A DNA stretch of 43,356 nt from CAYXSX01 sp964493095 (GTDB lineage Bacteria; Pseudomonadota; Alphaproteobacteria; Micavibrionales; Micavibrionaceae), in NCBI GenBank assembly GCA_964493095.1, contig CAZBNG010000008.1, positions 1-43,356 of the forward strand, written 5' to 3'. The position numbers were made by a program, and so were the translations under genes. Position 1 is the stretch's first letter. Each line of letters opens with the position of its first letter. Below the pieces are notes generated by a model. That model ran no database searches. It saw nothing but the letters and a program-made list of their open reading frames with translations, and was not told where the DNA came from. This document shows positions 16,069-24,216 of the stretch, piece by piece.

Positions 16069-16467
16069 ATGCCGCCCAAGAAGAAAAAAACCAAAGGCAA
16101 ACCCGATCCGGTTGATCTGAATGCTGCTGCCATTCTGCATGCCTTCAGGGCCTGGCGCGGCCTGTCCCAGCAACAACTTGGCAAAGCCATTGGCGTGACC
16201 TTCCAGCACATCCAGAAATATGAGAAGGGCATCAACCGCATGTCGGCCTCTACATTGTACCGTCTTTCCCGCGCGCTTGACGTTTCGGTTATTGAGTTTT
16301 TCTCCGGGCTGGAGGGCGTCCTGCTGGACACCAAGCATTTGTGGCTGTCCAAGGACGAAATCAAACTCCTGAAAACCTACCGCGGTATCCGTGAACCGGA
16401 CGCCCAAAAGCACGTCATGAAGCTGGTTGAAACCGTGGCCAGCTATAAACTGGACGGAGACGATTGA
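16069..16467 (+). CDS. XRE-family HTH regulator (phage-repressor-like)
   Basis: 132 residues. A lysine-rich N-terminal tail (PPKKKKTKGK) precedes an XRE domain (about residues 20-75; LSQQQLGKAIGVTFQHIQKY, INRMSASTLYRLSRALDV), then a C-terminal part (LLKTYRGIREPDAQKHVMKL) seen in many alphaproteobacterial XRE proteins that monitor element or stress states. No canonical ribosome binding site is visible before the ATG; the leader is AT-rich. First gene of the rightward replication series. Confidence 0.88.
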   Translation: MPPKKKKTKGKPDPVDLNAAAILHAFRAWRGLSQQQLGKAIGVTFQHIQKYEKGINRMSASTLYRLSRALDVSVIEFFSGLEGVLLDTKHLWLSKDEIKLLKTYRGIREPDAQKHVMKLVETVASYKLDGDD

Positions 16468-16516
16468 CTCCGCGCGATAAATTGCCTTGATTCAATAGGT
16501 TTAAGGAAAAGAGAAA

Positions 16517-17320
16517 ATGGCGCGGCGAAAATCCAAAAAAGCATTTGAGTTTGAAAGTCCCAATAGAGGCCATTACGGAGGCCTCTGGCCGCATCAATGG
16601 GCGTGGGAATTTTGCCGCCGGAATGAGGATTTTACCGCTATCCAGCCCCGGTGCCTTGAGGCTCTTTGCAAAATTGCCGGAACGCATATTCATAAAAGCC
16701 CAAAACCGGAGATCTTGCCGTATTGGGAAGAATTTTCGCAAACCAAGGAATATGGGCTTCTCAAGCCATTTGGGCTGATTTACCCGGAAGATCCAAAAAA
16801 ATCAGGCCATGAGGTTTCCATCGAAATTTGGGCACCGGAACATGTGCTTAACGGCATTGTGATGACCGATAACAATTTTAATCCGAAAGATTTCGATTTG
16901 CGCGGACGGGCTTTCATTTTGGCAGACTTCAGGCGTCCGAGGATTAAACAGCTTGAGGAATTTGATTTTTTCCTGCGTACCAATAACTGCGCCGAGCATA
17001 CAAATTATTACGACCCGGAAAACCTGCTGGAGCTTTTGGAAACGTATGACATATACAAAAAGCTTGAATCGGAGTTGGGAAAGAAGCCAACCCTACTTGA
17101 ATTGGGAAAAATTTTATGGCCGGAAGATGCATATAAGATTGAACAGAACGATAAACGGCACCGCGTCGATCTGGAAAAGAAGCTAGAGGACAAGCCGAGG
17201 CACAATTTGCGCGAAGCAAAGAAATACATTGAAGGGAAGAAGTATCTCGAAATTCTGAACTGGCTCCCCGACACAAAATCCAAAAAGAAGAAAAAACGTC
17301 AACCAGCCGGGAAAGAATAG
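16517..17320 (+). CDS. DUF6499-like element protein ('transcriptional regulator domain' family)
   Basis: 267 residues, start preceded by AAGGAAAAGAGAAA. The N-terminus (LWPHQWAWEFCRRNEDF) carries the W-x-W-E-F-x-R-R-N motif of DUF6499 proteins found on alphaproteobacterial plasmids and integrative elements. The middle (KSGHEVSIEIWAPEHVLNG) and a Lys-rich C-terminus (KSKKKKKRQPAGKE) follow. Cytoplasmic, likely nucleic-acid binding from its charge, but no activity is established. It sits between the XRE gene and the primase, so a role in element replication or its control is inferred. Confidence 0.7.
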   Translation: MARRKSKKAFEFESPNRGHYGGLWPHQWAWEFCRRNEDFTAIQPRCLEALCKIAGTHIHKSPKPEILPYWEEFSQTKEYGLLKPFGLIYPEDPKKSGHEVSIEIWAPEHVLNGIVMTDNNFNPKDFDLRGRAFILADFRRPRIKQLEEFDFFLRTNNCAEHTNYYDPENLLELLETYDIYKKLESELGKKPTLLELGKILWPEDAYKIEQNDKRHRVDLEKKLEDKPRHNLREAKKYIEGKKYLEILNWLPDTKSKKKKKRQPAGKE

Positions 17321-17419
17321 CGGCGGATTGCTTACAGAGAAAATAAGACCCGTTTTCTCCTAAAATTTAAGAAGAGAGTCGAATCGATTCTTTTTCAAAA
17401 ATTTCCGGAGAAAGCCGTT

Positions 17420-18346
17420 GTGACAAACCAAATCAAAGATTTTGTTGAAAACACCGATTTACGCGCCCTGGCCGAAATACATGGCTGCGCGCTCAAAAAG
17501 AGCGGTGCGGACTGGTGGGGGCTATGCCCCTTTCACGCGGAAAACACGCCATCCTTCAGCGTCTATCAGAAAAATGGGCGGTGCCGTTTCAAATGTTTCG
17601 GCTGCGGTGTCGCCGGTGATGCGTTCGATTTTGTACGGCTCATCCACGGTTGCCGTGACAACCGCGAGGCCCTGGCGTGTATTGATTCTATGCCGGTGCC
17701 AAAACAACAACCTGCCCCTGAGCTAAAGCCCAAAAAAGACACCGGTGCCTATGCCCGCAAACTCTGGCAGGAAACCCGCCCTGCGCGCGGCAGCCCGGTA
17801 GAGTTGTATTTAAAGAAACGCGGCATAGAACTTGATCCGTTTCCGGCCGTCCTGCGCTTTCATCCTGCCCTGAAACATCCCGAAGGAAAAACCTTCCCCA
17901 CTATGGTTGCCTGCATCCATAATCACGAAAATCAAATCACCGGCATCCACCGCACATTCATTACGCCGCAGGGCGATAAAGCTCCCGTTGCTAAAACCAA
18001 GCTGGCGCTGGGCGGTTTCAGCGGCGGCGCTATACGCCTTTACCCCGCCGGGCCGTTGCTGGGTGTGGCCGAAGGTATCGAAACAGCATTATCCGTCCGC
18101 CAGCACAATACCGATTTGCCGGTCTGGGCGGCTATCTCGCTCACCAATATGAAAGCGCTCATCCTTCCTGAAACCGTGCGCGAGGTCGTCTATCTGGCCG
18201 ATGCGGACAGCGACCGGCATACGCTCATGAAAATTCTCGGCGAAGGGGCGGAAAGATTGCGGGCCGAGGGGCGGGAAGTTTCAATCGCGCAGCCGTGGAT
18301 GGGAACAGATTTTAACGACATGGCACAGGGAGAACGCCATGGCTGA
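17420..18346 (+). CDS. CHC2 zinc-finger / TOPRIM DNA primase
   Basis: 308 residues from GTG, with GGAGAAAGCCGTT upstream. The N-terminal zinc ribbon has C36-P-F-H39 and C59-F-G-C62; a TOPRIM domain follows with the conserved Glu in VAEGIETALS (about residue 215) and the acidic YLADADSD (about 255). This is a compact primase of the type on plasmids, phages and integrative elements, much shorter than DnaG and lacking its DnaB-binding domain. The stop overlaps the next gene by 8 bases, so primase and helicase-like NTPase form a replication pair. Confidence 0.9.
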   Translation: MTNQIKDFVENTDLRALAEIHGCALKKSGADWWGLCPFHAENTPSFSVYQKNGRCRFKCFGCGVAGDAFDFVRLIHGCRDNREALACIDSMPVPKQQPAPELKPKKDTGAYARKLWQETRPARGSPVELYLKKRGIELDPFPAVLRFHPALKHPEGKTFPTMVACIHNHENQITGIHRTFITPQGDKAPVAKTKLALGGFSGGAIRLYPAGPLLGVAEGIETALSVRQHNTDLPVWAAISLTNMKALILPETVREVVYLADADSDRHTLMKILGEGAERLRAEGREVSIAQPWMGTDFNDMAQGERHG

Positions 18347-20063
18347 GAAAAAGAAACCTGTCAAAAAGAACGCTGTTTCCAAAGCGATCAAAAACCGCAA
18401 AGCCATGCCGGACAAGAGGGAAGCCGAATGTCCGATCCAGATTCTCGGCACCAATGACGGCGCTTATTTTTTCATGTCCAAGCTTGGCGAGATGCGTAAA
18501 TTCAGAACTTATGAAATGAACGAGGCCGGGTTTCAAAGCCTGTTTGACGGCGATCTTACCTGGCTGCAAAAATATTTTCCGATCAAACCGAACAGCGGCA
18601 AAGCCAAGACCGGCTGTGAGTTTAATGTGAGCGCCGCACGCAGCTATCTGATAAAACGCTGCGTTCAAAAAAGACTATTTGATGCTTCAATGCCGCTCAG
18701 AAAAACCGGCGTCTGGAAACATTCTAGTGGCCAGCCCGTCATTCATTGCGGCGACGAAGTATTGATTAACGGCACATGGACGCAGGCCGGTTTTGAGGAT
18801 GAGGGCTGCATGTATGTGGCCGCGCCCGCGATTGCCAAACCCGCCGATGAACCGGCCCCATTGGAAAAATGCCAAGAACTCCTGGCCGGTTTCAGGCTCT
18901 GGAATTTCGAGCACAAACACGGCGCGGAAATCGCCCTTGGTTTGCTGGGCCAAGCCTTCATTGCAGGCACATTGGACTGGAAAGCCCATGCCCTGTTTTA
19001 CGGGCTGCTCGGATCGGGCAAATCTACCTTGCTCGAACTTATGGAGGCCGCGCTGGGGTCTGCCTGCTTTATTCCCTCAACCGGCAATACCGAAGCGGGC
19101 CTGCGGCAGGATATGAACAATCAGGCCCGCGTTGGCCTGCTTGACGAGGCGGAAAACGATGCCTATTCCACAGGGAACACGAAACGCATGATAAAAATGA
19201 TCCGGCAAATGTCCGGAGGCCGCGGCGCGAATATACAGCGCGGTACGCCCGGCGGCACCGCTCAGCATTTCCGCCTCAATAGCTGCATCATGATGTTCTG
19301 CATTTCACCGCCGCCGCTGGAGCCGCAGGATTTATCGCGCATTACGCGCCTGCGGCTCTTGCCACTTACGGCCAAACAAAAATCCGGCGGCAAGGCCAGA
19401 GTGAAAGCGACCATTGCCCTTGCATCGGAACTTGCCCCGAAACTCTGGCGGCGGGCCATCAACCAGCGGGATCATTTCGAGCAAGCGTTTCATGTCTTCC
19501 ATTCTTATCTCACCGATCACATGAATCTCAGCGCCCGCGCCGCCGACCAGTTCGGCACCATCCTGGCGGGCATGGATATTTTCCTGTGCGATTACCCGCC
19601 GGAGGAAACGGATTCTATCGAGGAACGAGTTGAGATGATCCGCCCGCTGATTGAGGAATGGATCGCCAATGAAGACACGGAGAATGAAGGTCAGCTTTGC
19701 CTAAACCGTCTGTTTTCCAGCCCGGTCGCTTTGGGTCGGGACGATAACAAAACCATCGGCAAGGCCATTCTGGATGCCATGGACGCCAGCAAGGGCGATT
19801 GGGCCAGGGAAACGCTTGTGCAAATCGGGCTGATGCTCAGAGATTTTCATACCAAAACGCCGCACCTTCTGGTCGCCAATCAGCATGAGGGCCTGCGCCG
19901 CGCGGCCTTTCAAAACAGCAAGTGGAAAGACGGCTGGCTTGACGCACTGCGCTCGCTTCCCGGCATCGGGGCCGCGGGCAACTGCATTTCCTTTGATGGC
20001 GTATCCTCGCGCGCCACGCGCATCCCGTTCGAATATCTTCCTTCAAAAGCCGACAAAGCGTAA
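18339..20063 (+). CDS. P-loop NTPase, probable element replicative helicase
   Basis: 574 residues. Walker A GLLGSGKST (residues 222-230) and Walker B-like VGLLDEAE (265-272) lie in a AAA+/superfamily-3-like ATPase core; conserved arginines follow (about residues 320-345, LSRITRLRLLPL). The basic N-terminal 200 residues are unassigned. Immediate overlap with the primase gene suggests that they act together in element replication, like primase-helicase sets of satellite phages. The stop codon is part of the first of three TAAGC repeats. Exact helicase family is uncertain. Confidence 0.78.
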   Translation: MAEKKKPVKKNAVSKAIKNRKAMPDKREAECPIQILGTNDGAYFFMSKLGEMRKFRTYEMNEAGFQSLFDGDLTWLQKYFPIKPNSGKAKTGCEFNVSAARSYLIKRCVQKRLFDASMPLRKTGVWKHSSGQPVIHCGDEVLINGTWTQAGFEDEGCMYVAAPAIAKPADEPAPLEKCQELLAGFRLWNFEHKHGAEIALGLLGQAFIAGTLDWKAHALFYGLLGSGKSTLLELMEAALGSACFIPSTGNTEAGLRQDMNNQARVGLLDEAENDAYSTGNTKRMIKMIRQMSGGRGANIQRGTPGGTAQHFRLNSCIMMFCISPPPLEPQDLSRITRLRLLPLTAKQKSGGKARVKATIALASELAPKLWRRAINQRDHFEQAFHVFHSYLTDHMNLSARAADQFGTILAGMDIFLCDYPPEETDSIEERVEMIRPLIEEWIANEDTENEGQLCLNRLFSSPVALGRDDNKTIGKAILDAMDASKGDWARETLVQIGLMLRDFHTKTPHLLVANQHEGLRRAAFQNSKWKDGWLDALRSLPGIGAAGNCISFDGVSSRATRIPFEYLPSKADKA

Positions 20064-20292
20064 GCCCGCTGTAAGCGCCGGTGTAAGCGCGCAATCTCCA
20101 AATATCTCAATACACTAACAACCGTGCTTTACGCTCTTACGGTTTTACGGGGGTATAGTTTTATAGTGGGAAGCTTTCACAAAAATAAAAACCTCCAAAG
20201 AAATAGAAATGCGTAAACAGTGTAAGAGTGTAAGTTATGTATTAAAAAGATAAGGATTACAAAACACTAAAACCCTTACACTTTTCCTTGCA
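20061..20292. repeat. clustered TGTAAG/TAAGC repeats, possible iteron-like origin
   Basis: Three TAAGC copies at 20061, 20072 and 20084 (11- and 12-base steps), then GTGTAAGAGTGTAAG near 20220-20234, and the inverse CTTACAC near 20276-20282, in an otherwise non-coding AT-rich stretch. Such repeats next to a primase-helicase pair suggest a replication origin or primer-recognition region. The function is inferred. Confidence 0.5.
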
Positions 20293-20459
20293 CCCGGCTT
20301 GCACTGAAATTTTTTAGGTTCTTCCAAAAGGCTCAAACGGTCGAGGGTTTGGGCGGTACGGCGTGCCGCCAGTCGCCGGATTCCAAACGAGGTTTACACC
20401 GGTTGACAGGTTGACAAATCGGTTGCGTCAACCAAGCGGGAACAAATCAACGCGGACTG
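20064..20459. other. 396-bp intergenic region with two repeat clusters
   Basis: No convincing gene. The left half holds the TAAG repeats. The middle holds GC-rich complementary segments (GGCGGTACGGC near 20351 and GTGCCGCC near 20363). The right end holds the GGTTGAC cluster. The small recombinase-partner gene begins directly after. Confidence 0.6.
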
Positions 20460-20478
20460 GTGACGGAGAATGTCAACC
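20401..20478. repeat. four GGTTGAC / GTCAACC sites
   Basis: Direct copies at 20401-20407 and 20409-20415, inverse copies at 20427-20433 and 20472-20478. Two forward and two inverse copies of a 7-mer within 78 bases lie just upstream of the recombinase operon; candidates for an operator or recombination-accessory binding sites. Confidence 0.55.
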
Positions 20479-20744
20479 GCCTAAACGGCTACCTTTGGGG
20501 TATGACAGGCCGAATCACCCATTCCAAAAACCCCGCCGCCGCCGCGCAATCTGCGCGGCCCGATGCCTGCCGGGACGATCTTAGTGCCGAGGATTATTAC
20601 GGCCTTATAAACGACAAAATCCGCTCCCTCTACCCGGAGGGGATTTCCGAAGAGCGCTGCCATGCGGCCACCCGTAACTTTATTGGATTTGGCAAATTAC
20701 TCCTTGAAATGAAGCGTCAAAAAGGGCTGGATGACGAGGGATGA
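20460..20744 (+). CDS. small conserved-looking partner ORF of the recombinase
   Basis: 94 residues if started at GTG 20460, or 80 from ATG 20502 (MTGRITHSKN); neither has a strong ribosome binding site. The C-terminal half (DYYGLINDKIRSLYPEGISE, FIGFGKLLLEMKRQKGL) looks like a structured helical domain. It overlaps the recombinase start by 4 bases, so the two are coupled. Small genes in this place may be directionality factors or excisionase-like proteins, but no known domain is seen. Confidence 0.6.
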   Translation: MTENVNRLNGYLWGMTGRITHSKNPAAAAQSARPDACRDDLSAEDYYGLINDKIRSLYPEGISEERCHAATRNFIGFGKLLLEMKRQKGLDDEG

Positions 20745-21534
20745 TGAATAGATACCATAATGACGATTCCGCCGCCCTCAAGGCCCGCAAGGCTATAATC
20801 CTGGCCCGCGTATCGTCCAAGGAGCAGGAAGAGGGCTATTCCATTGACGCGCAGAAACACCGGCTGGAAACCTATTGCCTGCGCCGTAACCTGAATGTCG
20901 TTCGAACCTTTGAAATCACGGAAAGCTCAACAATGGGCGACCGGCGCAAATTCATGGCCATGATTAAATTCGTGCGCGCCCAGCGCGAGCCGATTGCTAT
21001 TGTCGCCGACAAGGTTGACCGGGTGCAGCGCTCTTTCAAGGAATATCCGTTGCTCGATGAGCTTATTCAAAAAGGCAAGATCGAACTGCATTTCAATACC
21101 GAAAACTACGTCATTCACAAGGACTCGGTTTCACAGGAGCGGCTCATGTGGTCGATGGGCGTGATTATGGCGCAATCTTACATTGATAGTATGCGCGACA
21201 ATGTGAAGCGCTCCTTCGACCAGAAAATTCGCATGGGCGAATGGATCGCCAAAGCGCCGCTCGGCTATATGAATGTGAAGGATGAGCGCGGCAAGAGCGA
21301 TATTATCCTCGACCCCGACAATGCGCCGCTGGTCAAAAAGCTGTTTGAGGAATACGCCACTGGCGCGTTCACCTTGAGCGAGATGGTGGAAAAAGCCCGA
21401 AATTGGGGAATGCGCAATAAATACGGCAAGAAATCGCATCCGCAAAAGGCGCTGATCCATAAGATTTTTAACAACCCCTTTTATTACGGCCAGATGCTCA
21501 TCAAGGGCCAGCTTTACCAGCACCGTTATGAACC
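20741..21534 (+). CDS. large serine recombinase, N-terminal part (interrupted by assembly gap)
   Basis: About 264 codons before the N run. The resolvase catalytic domain opens with ILARVSSKEQ; S25 is the predicted nucleophile. R-containing VDRVQRSFKEYPLL and SQERLMWSMGVIMAQSYIDS continue the domain, and a recombinase domain (APLGYMNV..., LVKKLFEEYATGAFTLSEMV, IHKIFNNPFYYGQML) follows, as in large serine integrases. The gene continues after the gap at about 21636, in a different frame as assembled because the gap length is arbitrary. It probably integrates and excises the element. Confidence 0.9.
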
Positions 21535-21635
21535 NNNNNNNNNNGTTCGGCCGGATCGACGTGATGTTCAACAACGCCGGGATCATCGGCGCCGTCGGGC
21601 ACCGTCTTCGCGCCGGCGACGGCGACCCGCGGTGG
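21535..21635. other. assembly gap plus ~90 bp of foreign GC-rich sequence
   Basis: Ten N at 21535-21544 are followed by about 90 bases with far higher GC than the surroundings, encoding FGRIDVMFNNAGIIGAVG, a piece of the NNAG region of a short-chain dehydrogenase. Native recombinase sequence resumes around DLFDQCQAVLEGWHKK (21636). This is best read as a mis-joined scaffold, not a real insertion. Confidence 0.8.
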
Positions 21636-22436
21636 GACCTGTTCGACCAGTGCCAGGCCGTTCTGGAAGGCTGGCACAAAAAGCCTTTCCAGTGGGCGGG
21701 CAAGGAGTTTGTCTTTCGCGGCCTGATTACCTGCGCCACAACGGGGAGGCTGGTAACGGCTTCGGAACAGAAGAAAACCTATAAAAGTGGCGAAACGGCT
21801 TCTTGGACGTATTTGCGCTGCTGGAAACCGGATAATCCGGACAAGAAAATGTGGGTGCGCGAGGAAAAAATTCTAGCGCAGGTGGAAGAGGTTTTAAAGG
21901 GCTTGCAGGTCGAACCGGACTTGCTGACCTTTCTGCAGGGCTATCTCCGCCAGACCGAGCAATCCGAGCGCGGCTTTATCCGGCGGCAGGTCGGGGAATG
22001 GCAACGCGAGCATACCAAGCTGCAAAACCGGCTGGATACGCTTATGGACTTGCTTTTGGACGGCACCATCGAGCGGGCCGAATTTGAGGATAAAAAGGCC
22101 AAAATACGCACAGATCAGATCGGGCTGGAGGATAATATCGCCGGGGCGCGGGCCGGGGACGATTCCTTTAAGGATTCCATGTTAACCATGCTCAGTCTGG
22201 CTTCAGAAGCTTATGACCTCTTCAAAACGTCTAATACGGCCCTGCGGCGTGAGCTGGTAAATCGGGTATTTGCGAACCTGAAACTGGACGGCGGAAAGCT
22301 GCGCTATACCTTGCGTGAACCCTTCGACCGGATGTTCAATTTAACCGATCGTCACGGATGGCAGGGGCAGCAGGACTTGAACCCGCGACCTACGGTTTTG
22401 GAGACCGTCGCTCTACCAACTGAGCTATACCCCTAA
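21636..22436 (+). CDS. large serine recombinase, C-terminal part, ending inside antisense tRNA-Trp
   Basis: About 266 codons continuing the recombinase: zinc-ribbon region (LITCATTGRLVTA, WTYLRCWKPDN), a long coiled coil (about 21930-22150) and a C-terminal tail. The last 26 codons (from about 22359) are read antisense through the tRNA-Trp gene (DLNPRPTVLETVALPTELYP), and the stop TAA starts at the tRNA 5'-end base. The normal C-terminus may therefore differ in the excised circular form. Fragment start is set by the chimeric join, so it is approximate. Confidence 0.85.
   Translation, partial: DLFDQCQAVLEGWHKKPFQWAGKEFVFRGLITCATTGRLVTASEQKKTYKSGETASWTYLRCWKPDNPDKKMWVREEKILAQVEEVLKGLQVEPDLLTFLQGYLRQTEQSERGFIRRQVGEWQREHTKLQNRLDTLMDLLLDGTIERAEFEDKKAKIRTDQIGLEDNIAGARAGDDSFKDSMLTMLSLASEAYDLFKTSNTALRRELVNRVFANLKLDGGKLRYTLREPFDRMFNLTDRHGWQGQQDLNPRPTVLETVALPTELYP
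22359..22434 (-). tRNA. tRNA-Trp (anticodon CCA)
   Basis: 76 nucleotides including an encoded CCA. Acceptor AGGGGTA pairs with TGCCCCT; D-arm GCTCAGTTGGTAGAGC; anticodon stem ACGGT/ACCGT with loop CTCCAAA, anticodon CCA; T-loop GGTTCAAGTC. Complete and presumably functional. Its 3' end faces the recombinase, marking the probable attachment site of the mobile element. Confidence 0.97.
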
Positions 22437-22513
22437 AAGCCTGTAAAAGACGGCTTATTCTTACTTGCTTACGGTAAAAATGGCAAGTCTTTGTAAACTG
22501 TCTGGAAACTCTT

Positions 22514-22882
22514 TTAAATTTCCCTTTGAACTGCAAACCAGGCAAGACTGAGCCAACCTGCCATAATACCCAGGCCGCCCAAGGGTGTAAGATATGTCAA
22601 CCCGCCGATTCCGATCAGAAGGGCAGTATAAATACCGCCGCAAAACAAGGCTGTTCCAACCGCGAAAACCCAACCGGAAACAACGGCTTTTGACGTATCT
22701 CGCAGGGCGATAACAGAAATTAAAACAGCATAAAGCATGTTGTAGCGAATGGCGGTATCCAGACTGGACGCCTGTTGCGAAGACAGGCCGAGAGCATGAT
22801 CGCCCAGCGCTCCCATGATTACAGACAAAAGCCCCAAAAGAGCACCGCAAAGCAACAAGGCGTTTATGGCCGGCACTTTCAT
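22514..22882 (-). CDS. DUF423 family membrane protein
   Basis: 122 residues from MKVPAINALL; the ATG overlaps the kinase stop as ATGA. Four hydrophobic segments, GALGDHAL near residue 30 and GGLTYLTPLGGLGIMAGWLS near the end are DUF423 features. Family function unknown. Last gene of the minus-strand series, and first gene on the chromosome side of tRNA-Trp. Confidence 0.88.
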   Translation of the reverse strand: MKVPAINALLLCGALLGLLSVIMGALGDHALGLSSQQASSLDTAIRYNMLYAVLISVIALRDTSKAVVSGWVFAVGTALFCGGIYTALLIGIGGLTYLTPLGGLGIMAGWLSLAWFAVQREI

Positions 22883-24216
22883 GCAAAGACCTCCCATTTC
22901 ATTTCGACCTTTAATCCCTGTGGAACGTTATCAAGCAACCTTATTTCAATATCGTGCGCTCCCGCGATCCAACCGGCTATAGATAGACCCAGCCCGCTGC
23001 CGCTCTGGCCGGATTTATCAACACGCACAAAACGTTCGAATACGCGCGCCTTGTCCCTTTCACTTAGCCCCGGTCCTGTATCGGAAATTTCGAGCGAACC
23101 ATCGTCGCGGAGCGTGACGTGAACACTGCCTCCACCAGGTGTATATTTGACGGCATTTTCCAGCAGGTTCCCGAGAAGAATGGAAATAGAGGCGCCATGG
23201 GCATGAATATAGATATCAGGCGCGATATCCATTTGCATCTCTATGCGTTTATCCTCTGCCCTGTGTCGCATTTCCAAGGCAACGTCCTGTAAAATCTCCG
23301 ATAAATTCGTCCGCTCCTTGGGAAGATCCTCGCTTTGCAGACGGGCCAGCGCCAGAAGCTGTTCCACCAGATGCGCAGCCCGGTTGATGGAGGATTGCAA
23401 ATTCTCCAGACCTTCGGCGCATTCGGGCATCTCTCTGGCCTTTTTCATCAACACCTGTGTCTGGGTTTTCATGGCCGCCAGAGGAGTGCGCAACTCATGC
23501 GCCGCGTGGTCGGTAAATTCGCGCTCACGCCTAAAACTTTCCGACAGCCTTCTAAACAAACGGTTGAGCGCCTGAATAAGAGGAGCGATTTCCCGCGGTA
23601 GGATATTATCCGCAATCGGCGACAGGTCATCACTACCGCGCCTGTCGACGTCAGCGGAAATATTCACCACCGGTTTCAAAACCTTACGCGCTCCGATCCA
23701 GACGATAAGCAGGATAACCGGAATAAACACAACAGCAGGAAGCACTAAAGAGCTCATGAGCTGGAATATCAACTCGTAGCGAACATCATAACGTTCGGAA
23801 ATTTCGATTCTTATATTATCTGCGGGATCCAGAAACACGAAAAACCGCCAGTCATATTTTCCGATTTTCTGATCCGAAAAACCCGGCGGCGCTTCAAAAT
23901 TGCCAAACCCTTCCGTACTGGGCGACTGGGTAATCAGGCGGTTATTGGCCCATATGCGAAAACCAAGCTTACGTTCATAACGGTGTTGCAACGCGGGGTT
24001 TTCCACGCCAAGCTCAAAGCTCTCGCTTCGCTTTATTTCATGCTGTGTAAGCTGCAGCAAAACCTTAGCGGAGTGAGCCAGCTGCGCATCGTAAACTTCC
24101 TCAACCTCGTGGCGGGCAAAAACGTAACTGATCATGGCAGCCAGAAGGGTTGCCACCAGAATGGGAACACTGATCCAGATAAGGAGCCTTACGCGGAGGG
24201 AATACGTCTTTCTCAT
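22879..24216 (-). CDS. sensor histidine kinase (QseC/PmrB type)
   Basis: 445 residues: membrane helix about 10-33, periplasmic sensor about 34-150, second helix about 152-175, HAMP-like linker, HisKA with phospho-acceptor H240 (HELRTPL), then HATPase boxes NLLENAVKYTPGG, DTGPGL and GSGLGLSI. All catalytic motifs are intact. It overlaps the response regulator gene as ATGA, a normal two-component pair. The periplasmic domain (2CSK_N-like by size) has few distinctive motifs, so the signal is unknown. Its linkage to the hemolysin-ligase-oxidase genes upstream suggests that it senses or controls that pathway. Confidence 0.93.
   Translation of the reverse strand: MRKTYSLRVRLLIWISVPILVATLLAAMISYVFARHEVEEVYDAQLAHSAKVLLQLTQHEIKRSESFELGVENPALQHRYERKLGFRIWANNRLITQSPSTEGFGNFEAPPGFSDQKIGKYDWRFFVFLDPADNIRIEISERYDVRYELIFQLMSSLVLPAVVFIPVILLIVWIGARKVLKPVVNISADVDRRGSDDLSPIADNILPREIAPLIQALNRLFRRLSESFRREREFTDHAAHELRTPLAAMKTQTQVLMKKAREMPECAEGLENLQSSINRAAHLVEQLLALARLQSEDLPKERTNLSEILQDVALEMRHRAEDKRIEMQMDIAPDIYIHAHGASISILLGNLLENAVKYTPGGGSVHVTLRDDGSLEISDTGPGLSERDKARVFERFVRVDKSGQSGSGLGLSIAGWIAGAHDIEIRLLDNVPQGLKVEMKWEVFA

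Noticed and set aside
20061..20478. CRISPR array
   Set aside because: The repeats are only 5-7 bases with irregular spacing and no spacers of even length.
21546..21635. Short-chain dehydrogenase fragment (NNAG motif) as a gene
   Set aside because: Only about 30 codons, directly after a run of N, with GC content unlike its surroundings. It is best explained as a scaffold mis-join.
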